Below, piece by piece: positions 22,290-32,765 of a stretch of 64,000 nucleotides of DNA. This DNA comes from Mayamaea pseudoterrestris (lineage: Eukaryota; Bacillariophyta; Bacillariophyceae; Sellaphorales; Sellaphoraceae). The stretch's first letter is position 1, and every line of letters begins with the position of its first letter. The notes beneath the pieces were generated by a model. It did not search any database. It had not been told where the DNA came from and worked only from the letters and a program-made list of their open reading frames with translations. The DNA is taken from NCBI GenBank assembly GCA_027923505.1, contig BROI01000036.1, positions 62,001 through 126,000 on the forward strand, in the 5' to 3' direction. The translations under genes and the position numbers were made by a program.

Positions 22290-23294
22290 ATGAATAATCA
22301 CAAAACATCAAAGACTAATTCTACTACGGACGTGGCTTCCATGTCAGCCGCCCGCGATCCTTCACCAACGGCTCCACCCACTGCGTCACGCGACGGCTTT
22401 GACCTCATTGACCAAACGCCCATGCAGTTTGACGTGCATATACCAAGACTTAAGCTGGATCAAAACAACTTCTACAGCTTCACCGACATTTTATATTCGA
22501 AATCATCCCGCGACCGCTGCGCCAAGCTTTGCATTAACCGTCCCAACGTGCTCAACGCCTTTCGACCCAACACGATTCGCGACCTGCAAATGGCGCTGCA
22601 GGATGCCTCCGACGATCCAGCTATTTCCGTCATTCTACTGACATCCACCGTCATTCCCCATGAATTTACACCAGCATTTTGCGCCGGCGGCGACCAAACC
22701 GTCCGCAGCGACTCTGGCGGCGGATACAAGGACGCCAGTGAATCGTACGACACGGCCAAGCTGCGCGTGCTTGATTTGCAAGTCTCGCTGCTGCGCTGTC
22801 CCAAACCAGTCATGGCAGTCGTGCGCGGCTACTGCGTCGGTGGCGGGCACGTGCTGCACATGGTGTGCGACGTGACGCTGTGTAGTGAGAATGCAATCTT
22901 TGGACAAACGGGGCCGCGCATGGGAAGCTTTGACGCTGGCTACGGCTGCAGTCGGGCGATTATGTTAATGGGACAAAAGAAGGCAAGGGAGTTGTGGTTT
23001 CTGAGTAAATTCTATGGTGCAACGGAAGCGTTGCGAATGGGACTGGTCAATGCCGTGTATTCCGACGAGGAACTTGACGGAAGAGTGGCGCAGTGGACGA
23101 GGCGCATGTGCATGAACAGTCCGACGGCACTGGCAGCGACCAAGGCGGCCTGCAACGCGAGTGAGAATGGAGCGGCTGGATTGCAGCAGCTTGGTGGAGA
23201 GCTGACGCGGCTCTTTTACCTTTCCGCGGAAGGACAGGAGGGACGAAAGGCGTTTCTCGAAAAGCGGGCCCCGCAATTTCGTTCCAATCTTTAA
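22290..23294 (+). CDS. menB: 1,4-dihydroxy-2-naphthoyl-CoA synthase (naphthoate synthase)
   Basis: Crotonase-fold enzyme that cyclises O-succinylbenzoyl-CoA in phylloquinone/menaquinone biosynthesis. 334 residues, no intron, ATG at 22290. Family blocks run through the protein: FTDILY, INRPNVLNAFRP, AFCAGGDQ (129-136), GYCVGGGHVLHMVCD (180-194) and FGQTGPRMGSFDAGYG (204-219). The QTGP...SFDxGYG motif distinguishes MenB from ordinary enoyl-CoA hydratases, and Gly in the QTG position fits the bicarbonate-dependent class. The first ~45 residues are polar and Ser/Thr-rich, with no clear signal peptide or peroxisomal C-terminal tripeptide (ends RSNL), so location is unclear. Its presence points to a phototroph making phylloquinone, or to another menaquinone-making lineage. 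Confidence 0.94.
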   Translation: MNNHKTSKTNSTTDVASMSAARDPSPTAPPTASRDGFDLIDQTPMQFDVHIPRLKLDQNNFYSFTDILYSKSSRDRCAKLCINRPNVLNAFRPNTIRDLQMALQDASDDPAISVILLTSTVIPHEFTPAFCAGGDQTVRSDSGGGYKDASESYDTAKLRVLDLQVSLLRCPKPVMAVVRGYCVGGGHVLHMVCDVTLCSENAIFGQTGPRMGSFDAGYGCSRAIMLMGQKKARELWFLSKFYGATEALRMGLVNAVYSDEELDGRVAQWTRRMCMNSPTALAATKAACNASENGAAGLQQLGGELTRLFYLSAEGQEGRKAFLEKRAPQFRSNL

Positions 23295-23565
23295 CGAATG
23301 CGATCATGCAATGTTGTGCTTGGCCACTTGATGCGGTGAAAGCAAAGGAGACAGTAGATGTTATTGCTGGAACCTTGTTGTATTACTGGAAACGTGTCCC
23401 AGCTTGCTGGTCAATAGGTTCTACCAATACATAATTTAAACATTTGTAATATGATGCTATAATTGTAAACATTCTAAAGTCTCGTTTGTCATTTCCCCAT
23501 GCTTGTTTAACGTCGTCATGTTCATTCTCGCATGTAACAACATGTATCGCTTTTATTGACTCTTT

Positions 23566-25598
23566 TCAATCATCAAACTTGGCCTTTGTCTCCATACTCA
23601 TTTGCATGACTTGCTTGGGCGTAATCTTACCAGCCGAAACAGCCATGGCCAGCTTGGGCGGCACCGCGTTTACCGGATCCGGCAGAAAGCCTTCCGGTCG
23701 CTCCAACTTTATTGGCGAAAAGTTTGGAACATGCTGCGGCACGAAGGCTTCCACCGTTTCCTGCATAAAGGCAATCCACTCGTCGAACAAGTCCTCACGA
23801 ACATACTCGAGTGGCGTTTGTCCTCGCTTATCCTCCAGAAACAATTGTCGCCAGTCGCGCTGCAGTATTAGCGTGGCAATCTCCGGACTGAACGACGACG
23901 CCCAGCAGCAGTGATGCAGCGGCGTGCGGCCAAAGCCGTCACACACGCGCAAGTCACTCCCGTGCTCCACCAGCGTGCGAAAGACACTGGCGTTGGCGCG
24001 CTTGCACACCAAGTCGACAATGGAGTCGCGAAACTGGTTGCACGGACTTGGTGACAAGCCGCACGACAGCATTTCCGAAAGCGTACCCAAGTCGCTGGTA
24101 TGAATCGCTCGCACAAGTTCCGTGCCAAAGCTGGCCAGTTGCAGTGGACTTGGTGTAATGTCATATTGCGCCACGTCCGCCTTGATGCGCAACTGACCGG
24201 GCGAGTAGCCTCGCATTTGAAGCAGTATGCGGTCCAAGCAATGCTGCGGCGACTCTTGCCGAAAGTTTTTGCGCTTGCTTCCATTGGCAGCGCTGGTATT
24301 CTTGCGGCGACGTCGCTGCTGCGCGTCGTAGTCGTCTGCTGCAACATCTGTCGCTTGTGGTGGTGTCAAGACGCTCGTCATGACGGACGGTGGCATGACA
24401 ATGGATGGAATCAAATAGGTGGCATTGGCAATGTCTTGACTCGAGTTCTTTGCCGCTTCCGCAGCTGCCGCTTTTCTGGACTGCGCCTTGGTTTGATACT
24501 GCGGCGCTGGTGGCACTAAATCGTGCGCAGCAGCGGAAGGAAACGCCTGCACCTTTTGCGGCGCAGCAAGAGCTTGCTGCTGCTGCAACGCAATCTGCTG
24601 CTGCTGCATTTGTTGCTGCTGCTGGTAAAACTGCTGCAGCATTACGTTGAGCGGATCCTCGTCACTGTTTGCAACGTCACTCATGCATGTAGTAGGCCAA
24701 CTTGTCTGCAGCGTTGGCGGTGGACAGAGTGCTGCCGCTGGAGCTTGCTGCGACTGCACCCGCGCCAAGGCGTGATGCGCCACGTTTGGCTTGGATTCCG
24801 CCGTCGAGCAAGACATGGCGGAAGGAGTCGGCGATGGCGAGTTCATGCGGCTCGTTGGTTTCTGTTGAACATGAATATATAGTATGAAAGTGAGTTTCAT
24901 AGCTCATGGTAGAGAAAGATTAATCGACTGACTAATCGCAAAGATTGCGCTCTCGCATCTCAACCACAATCAAATCCACGTACCATTGCTTCGTCATTCG
25001 TTTGATACATATTCTGCACATGGCTGCCAACACTAACGTTGCTTCCCATGCGCTCGTGGTGAGGATGGCGCGTCTGCGAAGCAGCAGACGCTTGGCGCGG
25101 TGCATCATGTTCGCGAATGGACGTGAGCGTTGGCGACCCTCCTTTGGCCTGATTTGGTGTCGTCGTCGTCGTTGCAGAGTAGTCCATGCTAAATGAGCTT
25201 GGTGCAGCTGCTGGTGTTGCACTGTGATTGTTATTGTTCGATGTTTCCTCCCAAAAGAGCTTCCAGAGCGCGGCATCCGAAAGGGCTTCGTAATTGTTAC
25301 TGCCGCCATGCGATGCGCAATTTGCATTCATCATGAACGAATTGTTGCTGCTGCTTTGAAAGAATTGCGCGCTCGTCAGTGGTGAGACCTCATGTCCCAA
25401 TACGTACTGCTGCGACGAGCCATGAGGAAGGAGCGTTCCGGGCGAGTTTGTCGCTCCGTGTTGCTGCATTGATCCAGCAGCACTGCCGCCATGGTGATGC
25501 GACTGACTATTCCTCTGCTGCAGCTGCTGCAACTGCTGAATCTGCTCCATGGTCATGAGTGGGACGCCGGAGGACGTGGTCGTTGGAAGTCCAAACAT
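23566..25598 (-). CDS. Ankyrin-repeat protein with Gln-rich N-terminal region
   Basis: Two exons: 24984-25598 and 23566-24861, joined across a 122-nt GTACGT...CAACAG intron in phase 0; 636 residues. The first ATG in frame is 25596-25598. The N-terminal ~330 residues are Gln, Ser, Asn and His rich, with several CAG-coded Gln runs. A basic patch RRRRKN...KRKN precedes the conserved part. The C-terminal domain has LLQMRGYS, FGTELVRAIHTSDLGTLSEM, a degenerate repeat, then LRVCDGFGRTPLHHCCW and LEDKRGQTPLEYVREDLFDEW. I recall this arrangement as a multi-copy family in diatoms, with no known biochemical role. The Gln-rich region and basic patch would suit a nuclear regulator, which is inference. 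It is divergent from the hydrolase at 26218. Confidence 0.75.
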
Positions 25599-26217
25599 TG
25601 TTAGCGTCGGCGGCGGATCAGATCCTCTCGGCAAGGATTAGCAGGAAAATCTCAAATAGCAAGAGATATTGGACCTATACTCTCTCTTGTAGGTAGCGTA
25701 TATGAGTAGCGTAGCGTAGATCACGGCTCTTTGGAACAAGGTCATGTAGTGTATAGGGACGGCAATGGTGATGCTTGGGTGATACGCCAAGGGGTCTTCC
25801 GCTTTGTGATGGCCTCGATTTCACGCGCGGAGACGTTGCGAACCTTTCGGAACGGGGCAGTTTTCGAGTCACATCTTCAAACACAGTGTGACTCCCAATG
25901 AGTATGCCCCTCGGAATGTGTTCGTGAATCCTGACGCGTAGCAGTTGGACTTTCTTCAAGGAACATTGTTCTCCGGATTCTCCCGAACGCAACATTGATC
26001 GGCGTCATCGATGCGTGCACCAATGGATGGATGGCGTCCTCAGGTGACCGAACGCCGGTACCGGACGGAGTCGCAGAGTAACCGCTACGACCTTCTGTCA
26101 CACTTTATAACCGGTACGACAGTTTGTCACACTTTTTCGTTTCAAATTCCATCGCCCATCACCTATCAAGGACTATTGTAAACCATCTGGCAGACGAATC
26201 ATCATGAAATACTACAA
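25599..26217. promoter_or_regulatory. Divergent intergenic region with a tandem promoter repeat
   Basis: 619 bases between the start codons of the ankyrin gene (-) and the hydrolase gene (+). It contains the 29-bp tandem repeat listed separately. No supported coding sequence was found on either strand. Confidence 0.45.
26079..26136 (+). repeat. Two tandem 29-bp copies, TAACCGsTACGAC...TGTCACACTTT
   Basis: Copies at 26079-26107 and 26108-26136 match at 24 of 29 positions. They lie 82-139 bases upstream of the hydrolase ATG, in a divergent promoter. Spacing and position suggest a transcription-factor binding array, but that is inference. Confidence 0.55.
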
Positions 26218-27440
26218 ATGAATACCTCTGTATCGACTACTGAGAAAGTCGTTAGTCTCCTTGGCTGGCCAACGACGACCATTTCCATACAATGGACAAA
26301 AAACGACAATGAACCGAAAGAAGATCCAGCAACTCTGCATAATAGTTTTGAACTTTCATCGCCGGATACAGTCATTTTCTTCGTTCCCGGCAACCCTGGA
26401 CTCGTGCAGTTTTATGTTCCAATGCTTTTGGCCATGATGCAGCGCCTTGGTCCAGGATTTGCCGCCTTTGGCGCGTCACATGCTGGCCATGGCGTTACAA
26501 ACGATTCAAACGAATGGGAGCTTGGTGACAACATGGCAGACGAGACCATTGACAATCAACAGCAAAATCATGAGCAGCAAGGTGACACGAGCATTTCCTG
26601 GACCATGGAGGGACAGGTGCTTCACAAGATGGCTTTCATTGATCATATTTTGCAATCGCTTGTATTTCAGCATTCTTCAACACTACAGCAACCTTTTATT
26701 ATATTCATATCACATTCCATTGGGTCCTACTTGACGCAGCAACTCTTGCTGCTTCGACCCGACGTGCTGCTTGAGACGCAACTGTTGATTCAGTTAATGC
26801 CGTTTACGCGCATGAATGCACCCCTGCGGACGCAGCTAGTGCTCGATTTAATCGCCAAAGAGTTCCCAAAGCGCACTGCCATACGCATGCTGCAGCAATT
26901 CTCCAGAGTCATGGCTCGCTTGCCGGAACCTACAGTGGATGCTATCTTGCTGCGTCACGGCAACATGACGGATGCTCACGCGCGAAGCGTTGCCTCAAAG
27001 TTGGTGCGAAACGCGAGCTTTGCCGGCAACTTTTTGGAGCTGGGGAGTCGGGAGATTCGGCAAGTGCCACGACACTTGGAGGTGAGTCGAGCTTGTGGCG
27101 CTGCTTGCTTGTGGCTTGCTGAAAACTTCCTAATGATGCCACGCGAACTGACCACTGTTTTGCGGACATGCAGACGTCGTCGCTGCGATACATAAACGCG
27201 TACGCACCCATCGCCATGCTCCTGGCCAAGAATGATCATTGGGCGCCGCAAGAGTCATTGACGAATGACATTAAACTGCTACAGAAACAAGACATTTTGC
27301 CAGAAAATGTTGATACACACTATAATGCAGCGTTGAAGCACGATTTCGTCAGCTACAGTGGACAGTCGGACGTTGTCGTCGACTTTTGCGTGGAGCAAAT
27401 TGGAATCCACTGTAACTATCCGGCACGAGCGAAGCTATGA
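26218..27440 (+). CDS. LDAH: Lipid-droplet-associated-hydrolase-like alpha/beta hydrolase
   Basis: Serine hydrolase of the LDAH (formerly DUF2305) family, which acts at lipid droplets on sterol or glyceride esters; substrate here unknown. Two exons: 26218-27081 and 27174-27440, with a 92-nt GTGAGT...TGCAG intron in phase 0; 376 residues. The oxyanion/N-terminal motif is FFVPGNPGLVQFY (~58-70), the nucleophile elbow is ISHSIGSY, the acid/loop motif is AKNDHWAP in exon 2, and a late His is in LKHDFVSYSG. The elbow reads SHSIG rather than the usual GHSIG; the Ser nucleophile is kept. A Gln-rich insertion sits after the first beta strands. No signal peptide. Confidence 0.85.
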
Positions 27441-27716
27441 TTGATGCATTTGTTATTGAAACTCTTTCGCTCGACAGCTTATTGGTTAAACTGATGAAAG
27501 TGGAAGAGCGAACGTTTGCTCGACATGGGCATGCGCCAAACTGATAGGCATCATGTGCATCATGGCAATTATAGTAAAGTGCCTTAAAATGTCTATTGAC
27601 GTACACATGATACTGATTATAGATATAGTATGCACAATATGTTTATGATAATAGCGGCGAGCCAAACCAAGTATAACGATTGACAAGTCAGTTATGCGTC
27701 AACCAATTGCGCTCTC
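27441..27716. other. Convergent intergenic region
   Basis: 276 bases between the 3' ends of the hydrolase and RAD52 genes. Nothing else is seen. Confidence 0.4.
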
Positions 27717-29540
27717 TCAAATGCGAGGACCATATGGATTCATGGTTGCCGCAGGCTTGATCTTTTTCGAATCCGTCAGGGAGACTTCCGGTGGCGCGGA
27801 TCGCTTCATGTTTTTATTGTCAACGTTGTAGTGGTTCATTGGCGTCACTTGGTGCGGCTGTGGTTGTGCCAACGTGGCCAACGGATGGCTCGATTTATGC
27901 GACGTTGTTGGCCGCTGCTGCGTCGCATCGTAAAAGTCAAACGTTGTTTTGGTAGTGGTTGCCATGCTAGTGGAAGTTTGCGCGTGCTGCTGGATGAACG
28001 GCGTATTGGTCATGGCAGCAAGCGTTGCTCCAGGAGCGACACTGTTGAATAAAGCAGCGCTGCTTCCGTTACCTCCAGGTGCTGCACCATTGCCGACATT
28101 TGTAGGTGCAGCGTGTCCTCCTGCAGTTGAGGTCGTCGACTGGACATTATTGCGGGCCCAGTGCATCATGGGAGGAGACGGCTGCTGCTGCTGACTGGTA
28201 GGCAGCAACTTGGCAGCTAATGATAGTCTGCTTGGAACGGTCAATGGCGGCTGATTGGGCGCGACAGCATAGGAGGATCCCGCGTTGTTTGCAGCTGCGG
28301 TAGACGCAGAAGTTGCTGCAGCTGAAGAGTGCGGCATTGACGGACGCGCCATTGGCGGCTGCTGTTGCTGAAACAACGGAGGAGGTGGTAGTGCAGTCGA
28401 CGCCTGCGTCGTAGTCGTCGTAGTCGTCGGCGCTCCCATGAAAGTAGAAGTAGAGTTACTTGAAACAAGCGGAGGAGGCTGCGGCTGTTGCTGCTGCTGC
28501 TGATTGACACGATAGCCATTGGTAGGTGGTTGATGCGCTTGACTCGTCGTGGTTATTGAAGCAGCAGCCTTGCCATGTTCCTTGTGCACAACAGCATGTT
28601 GCTTCATGTCGTCTCCACTACTATTACCATTATGATTCCCATACTTTTGATTCCACCGCTTCTCCCAATCATCCAAACTCTCCTCCTGCGTCTTTGGCGC
28701 CGTATTGAAGGTAAAGTGCGCCGAATCATAGAGGGAATTGCCGAGCCGATCCCCAAAGTGCCGGGCCGCGCGCTTGAGTCCGTCGGTAATGCTGGACTTT
28801 TGCGCGTGCGCCGCCGCCTGCGAAAAGCTTCTATCCGTCGCGTCGCCGAAACCAACGTCTTCGCGAAATACGAGAGAGTGATTATGATTGTGAATGCTGC
28901 TGCTGCTATTGAGCAAGGTGATGCGCACGTGCGAAACGTAGGCAACGACAAACTTGAAGCTATGCGGCTGCACATTTGACGCCGCCGGCGCCACGTCTCC
29001 TCCCGGCGGCACGAGTCGCTCACTCTTGAGTATCGTCAAGTTCCATCCGTCGTAACCAAAGACTTGGTTCAGTAGTCGCGCCACGGCGTCTCCCTTGAGA
29101 TAGGTCAATCGCTTGTTGCCCGGACCAGGCCGCGTCGCTAGCTCCGACTGCAGCGGCTGCGAGCCGAGCATGCGGTCAATGCTCAATGGCTCGCCGCGAT
29201 GGTCCAGGAGAACGGAGCCGTCGCGGGGATGATGCATGTATTTTTGTGTACATATGTGAGTATGTTGCTGCTGCTGATCGTATGCGGACGAGTCTGGATG
29301 ACACACCAAATTGGATCCCCACGCATGATGACTGCGATTCATCTTGTAGTTGCTGTCGTGATTATTGACTGCAGTAGATTGCTGCATGCTGCTGTATTCT
29401 GCAAGAAAGTCTGCGTCGGAGATTCCTCCTTGCGTCAGATTTGTACTGCTTGATGATGATGACGCAGTGATTGATCTTTCTGCTGCGGCTTCGTCGGCTG
29501 CTGATTGAGCATTCATCGGATTAATCGCTTGCTGATTCAT
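27717..29540 (-). CDS. RAD52: RAD52-type single-strand annealing recombinase
   Basis: Promotes annealing of complementary strands and RAD51 loading in homologous recombination; nuclear. Single-exon gene of 607 residues, ATG at 29538-29540. The conserved core lies at about 120-275: KRLTYLKGDAVARLLNQVFGYDGW, SHVRITLL, FREDVGFGDA and ITDGLKRAARHFGDRLGNSLYD, in the same order as in yeast and human RAD52. Before the core is an unusual ~115-residue Ser/Gln/His-rich extension. After it are about 300 low-complexity residues rich in Gln, Thr, Pro and Ala, ending in a short basic tail KRSAPPEVSLTDSKKIK. No separate RAD51- or RPA-binding motif could be identified by eye. RAD52 versus RAD59 is decided by the long C-terminal region, which favours RAD52. 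Confidence 0.9.
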   Translation of the reverse strand: MNQQAINPMNAQSAADEAAAERSITASSSSSSTNLTQGGISDADFLAEYSSMQQSTAVNNHDSNYKMNRSHHAWGSNLVCHPDSSAYDQQQQHTHICTQKYMHHPRDGSVLLDHRGEPLSIDRMLGSQPLQSELATRPGPGNKRLTYLKGDAVARLLNQVFGYDGWNLTILKSERLVPPGGDVAPAASNVQPHSFKFVVAYVSHVRITLLNSSSSIHNHNHSLVFREDVGFGDATDRSFSQAAAHAQKSSITDGLKRAARHFGDRLGNSLYDSAHFTFNTAPKTQEESLDDWEKRWNQKYGNHNGNSSGDDMKQHAVVHKEHGKAAASITTTSQAHQPPTNGYRVNQQQQQQPQPPPLVSSNSTSTFMGAPTTTTTTTQASTALPPPPLFQQQQPPMARPSMPHSSAAATSASTAAANNAGSSYAVAPNQPPLTVPSRLSLAAKLLPTSQQQQPSPPMMHWARNNVQSTTSTAGGHAAPTNVGNGAAPGGNGSSAALFNSVAPGATLAAMTNTPFIQQHAQTSTSMATTTKTTFDFYDATQQRPTTSHKSSHPLATLAQPQPHQVTPMNHYNVDNKNMKRSAPPEVSLTDSKKIKPAATMNPYGPRI

Positions 29541-30084
29541 TATTTGATAATTTGCTATAAGGATGAGGCTTTACAGAGGTCCCGAGCGGTATCACTTGGG
29601 TTGAAGGGCCGCCAAGGACGACTGCATGCAGACGCATCTTGTGTCCATGGTCGGCCGTCGCACAAGTTCAGCAACAATGAAAACAAAACGTCATGCACTA
29701 ATTACAAAACGTGTTATGTGACGCATGCCATGTCGTTGCTGGAAGGGAACGCTGGAGAGTTCGATGGAGGGCGGAGGGAACGAGCGTCGCGCGCGCGCAT
29801 CACGATGGGCCCAGCCATTTGCATTTCGATGACTTGCCTCCATCTTGCGTTCTTTCCATCATCACTGCAAGTATTTAGTGTTGAGTCGCGTTCTTGCTTT
29901 GAAATAAATTTCATTACTTGTCTGCATTGAGAAAGTAAAATTGTACTGAAAGATTCAGACTTGCTGCAGCTATCGCTCGAACGAAGGGAAGCTCGACAGA
30001 CGTTCGTCTTGCTATTTTCTGATTTGCTGCTTCGCCAATTAGCCTTTACAAGCTCTTTAATACTACATCAACAGCAAGTAAATC
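29541..30084. promoter_or_regulatory. Divergent promoter region of RAD52 (-) and the MAN1-like gene (+)
   Basis: 544 bases between two outward-facing start codons; no supported gene. An open stretch on the plus strand has no family resemblance and was not called. Confidence 0.4.
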
Positions 30085-32439
30085 ATGCCTCGCAATACTC
30101 CACCGCGCCGCTCCACGCGCGGCCAGGCCGATGCTGCTGCTACACCCAGCTCGGACAAGAAGCGCAAGCAGCGCGAGGAGAGCGCGTCGGAATCGGAAGT
30201 CGATGAGCAGCAGCAGCATGCGGCAACTAGTTCCAAGCCAAAGCCTGCGAAACGCACCAAGGCGTCCGCGTCTGTTTCGCGAGCGCAGGCCTTTATCGAG
30301 GAGCAGGCGCGCGAGAGACAGCGACGCGCGGAGTCAAAGGCGGCTGATGGTGGAAACGTTGCTCGTCCTGCGGCATTCAAAAAACCTGCTGCCACCAAGA
30401 AGCCGGCGGCTACTCTTTCGAGTCAGCCGTCGTCGGCTGCGTCTTCGGTAGCGTCCTCGACGCGATCGTCTCCGCGAAAGCCTGCTTCGCGCGCTGCGTC
30501 AGCGACAAGTAAAAAGCAAGTACCTGCTCCAGCCGCTGCGGCTACCAAGAAGCAAGCACCGGCACCGGCACCTGCCGCCTATAAACCAGAGGCTAAAACG
30601 CCGCCTCGCGCGGCTGCGGGAGAGCGAAAGAAGTTTCCCTTTCAGAGTCCAGTCAAGACGAGTGCAACTACAAGTGACGCGCCGTCGCAGCCAGTGGCGC
30701 ATCAACAGCCGCGGCAAGGAGTACAGATTCCCATTGTTCGCCAGCAGCATAAGCAGCCGCATTCAGTACCAGTTGCGCATCAACAGCATCAGCAGCGCGT
30801 TCAAATTCCCATTGTTCGCCAGCAGCGCAACAACAATTATCCGACGGGTAGTTGCGAAGCGGCGGCGGCGGCATCCACGACGGCGGCGTGGGAGCTGGCC
30901 GAGGATCACAACTACGTGGCGGCGCCGCCGGCAAGGGTGATTGGTCGTCCGCCGCCGCGGCAGCAGCCGCAGGTGCAACTCATGGTGAGCCAGTGGGAAT
31001 CGATTTCGCAGCAGCAGCAGCAGCAGCAACAACAACAGTTGGACGCGGATGCAAATGCGAAGAAGAAGAAAAAGTCAACGAAACCGGAGGACAATGACGA
31101 ACAAGACGTTGGGTACGAATCGGGCGACTCTGTACCAGAGGTGCGCGCGGAACGTTTGGCCGCCATGCGGAAAACCAAACAAGACGAGGAGGAGCGCCAC
31201 TTTGACCAAGTGCTGGCCCACCGCTTTAGGGAGGAGCAAACGCGCGCCGATGAGCGCGTCAAGGAGGAGCGAGACGAAGCTGCTGCTCGTGCAAGGTGGT
31301 GGCAGCATATGCCTGCGATCTTTACCAAGATCTTACCATATATTTTATTGCCATTTGCGCTCATGATGTTAATGGGTTGGATGACAAATAGTGGCATCTT
31401 GACATCATCGTCAGAAGCGAACGCTCCTTGCTTTGCGAGTACAGCGGCCGATGATTCTCCTTCATCTAACTGGAGCGAGCGATGCCGGCTGGCGGCGGAA
31501 GCGAATCAGTTGGTTCCTTGCCCACCAGCTGGAGTCTGCGTTGGAGGCGAATTGGTTTCTTGTGGTTTTGATCCGTCACATGCTGCCTTTTTTGTTCCTG
31601 ACGCGAAAGGCGTGGCATGCGAGTTATCGCCACAGGCAAATGATACAGTGCAAGCCATTTATCGTCGTCTCCAGCAGGTGACTGTCATGCACGTTTGCCA
31701 CGAACGACTACCAATCTCACCAGTGCACCTGGACGGAAAACAGAATGACACTGTCTTGTTTGACTACTTTGATTTTGGTCGCATTGCCGACTCGAATCAA
31801 GCTTCGCCCGACGTCGAAAAGCCAGTGGTTTGGGCTAGCACCCTGCCATGGCTGGAATACGCTGTGCGCAACGAGATTGTCAAACAGTTGGTAATCGAGC
31901 AGGGACCAGATGGCAAGGCGCTGATTGGTTTGTCACCGGAAAAGTTGCGCAGCTTGCCGCTTCCTCCCAAGTGCATTGCGCAGCACGCTGTTGTATCGAC
32001 GCTGGATGTCGCCAAGAATGCCATGTGGTTTGTTTTGGTGCGCACTTGGCATTTGACGTGGTTTGTATACGACGTTTTTGCCGGAGCCTTTGCTCAAGAT
32101 CCATTGACCATGTCATGCTTTGCAGGCTTGATGCTTGCCGCTCTTGCCGTATGGGAGTATTGGCGCAAGGCACGCAACATGAAGCAGTCTAGCATTGACG
32201 CTGATAGAGCTTGGGATGCAACATTGGAGTTTCTCAAGGTGTCTCCTGATTGGCACAAGGCTTTGATACTTCGGGACAATGTCAAGCATCGATTGTATCC
32301 CAATGACGCTGGAGCGCAAAAGCGATTCGTCACTGTGGTCTGGCCCAAGGTTGTTCGTCGCATTGAAGCAGACGAACGAATCGGCAAGCGCGACATGAGC
32401 GAAGAGGGAAAAATTATTGCGATTTGGAAGTGGTTGTAG
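30085..32439 (+). CDS. MAN1/Src1 (Heh)-like inner nuclear membrane protein
   Basis: 784 residues, no intron, ATG at 30085. The first ~410 residues are basic, Ala/Lys/Gln-rich and disordered, with a possible nuclear signal (KKRKQR) and long Gln runs. Membrane segments are predicted at about 411-433 (ILPYILLPFALMMLMGWM), 642-665 and 676-692. The region between the first two has paired Cys and CPPAGVCVGGELVSC, matching the lumenal part of the MAN1-Src1 C-terminal domain (PF09402). The last ~90 residues (WDATLEFL...VWPKVVRRIEADERI...IWKWL) match the C-terminal winged-helix-like part that faces the nucleoplasm. In fungi and animals these proteins tether chromatin and nuclear pores and recruit ESCRT. 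No clear LEM/HeH helix motif is visible at the N-terminus. Confidence 0.8.
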   Translation: MPRNTPPRRSTRGQADAAATPSSDKKRKQREESASESEVDEQQQHAATSSKPKPAKRTKASASVSRAQAFIEEQARERQRRAESKAADGGNVARPAAFKKPAATKKPAATLSSQPSSAASSVASSTRSSPRKPASRAASATSKKQVPAPAAAATKKQAPAPAPAAYKPEAKTPPRAAAGERKKFPFQSPVKTSATTSDAPSQPVAHQQPRQGVQIPIVRQQHKQPHSVPVAHQQHQQRVQIPIVRQQRNNNYPTGSCEAAAAASTTAAWELAEDHNYVAAPPARVIGRPPPRQQPQVQLMVSQWESISQQQQQQQQQQLDADANAKKKKKSTKPEDNDEQDVGYESGDSVPEVRAERLAAMRKTKQDEEERHFDQVLAHRFREEQTRADERVKEERDEAAARARWWQHMPAIFTKILPYILLPFALMMLMGWMTNSGILTSSSEANAPCFASTAADDSPSSNWSERCRLAAEANQLVPCPPAGVCVGGELVSCGFDPSHAAFFVPDAKGVACELSPQANDTVQAIYRRLQQVTVMHVCHERLPISPVHLDGKQNDTVLFDYFDFGRIADSNQASPDVEKPVVWASTLPWLEYAVRNEIVKQLVIEQGPDGKALIGLSPEKLRSLPLPPKCIAQHAVVSTLDVAKNAMWFVLVRTWHLTWFVYDVFAGAFAQDPLTMSCFAGLMLAALAVWEYWRKARNMKQSSIDADRAWDATLEFLKVSPDWHKALILRDNVKHRLYPNDAGAQKRFVTVVWPKVVRRIEADERIGKRDMSEEGKIIAIWKWL

Positions 32440-32765
32440 TTTTCTCAACGAGTGTGATGGGGTTAATGTTTGAATGGCTTGCATTGGCGTGCGTTTTTGG
32501 TTGAGCAAAGCTCAGCCTATAATTGCTCTTTGGAAATATACTTTTTTATAAATCCACGAGAACATGCTACTGACGTATTTGCATACATAGATGAAGGGTG
32601 CACTTGTTTAGCAGTCGCTGCATCCACGGTGAATCATATATTTGAACTACGATTGCAGACGTCGTCTGCCGAGTTAAACAACTTTGTTCATCTATTTATA
32701 TGTTACTGATCGTTATGAACCAAATGAGATCATCCTTTGTACAACTTTGAACAATTCACTTCTTC
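32440..32765. other. Convergent intergenic region
   Basis: 326 A/T-rich bases between the 3' ends of the MAN1-like gene and the unresolved minus-strand locus. Nothing recognised. Confidence 0.4.
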
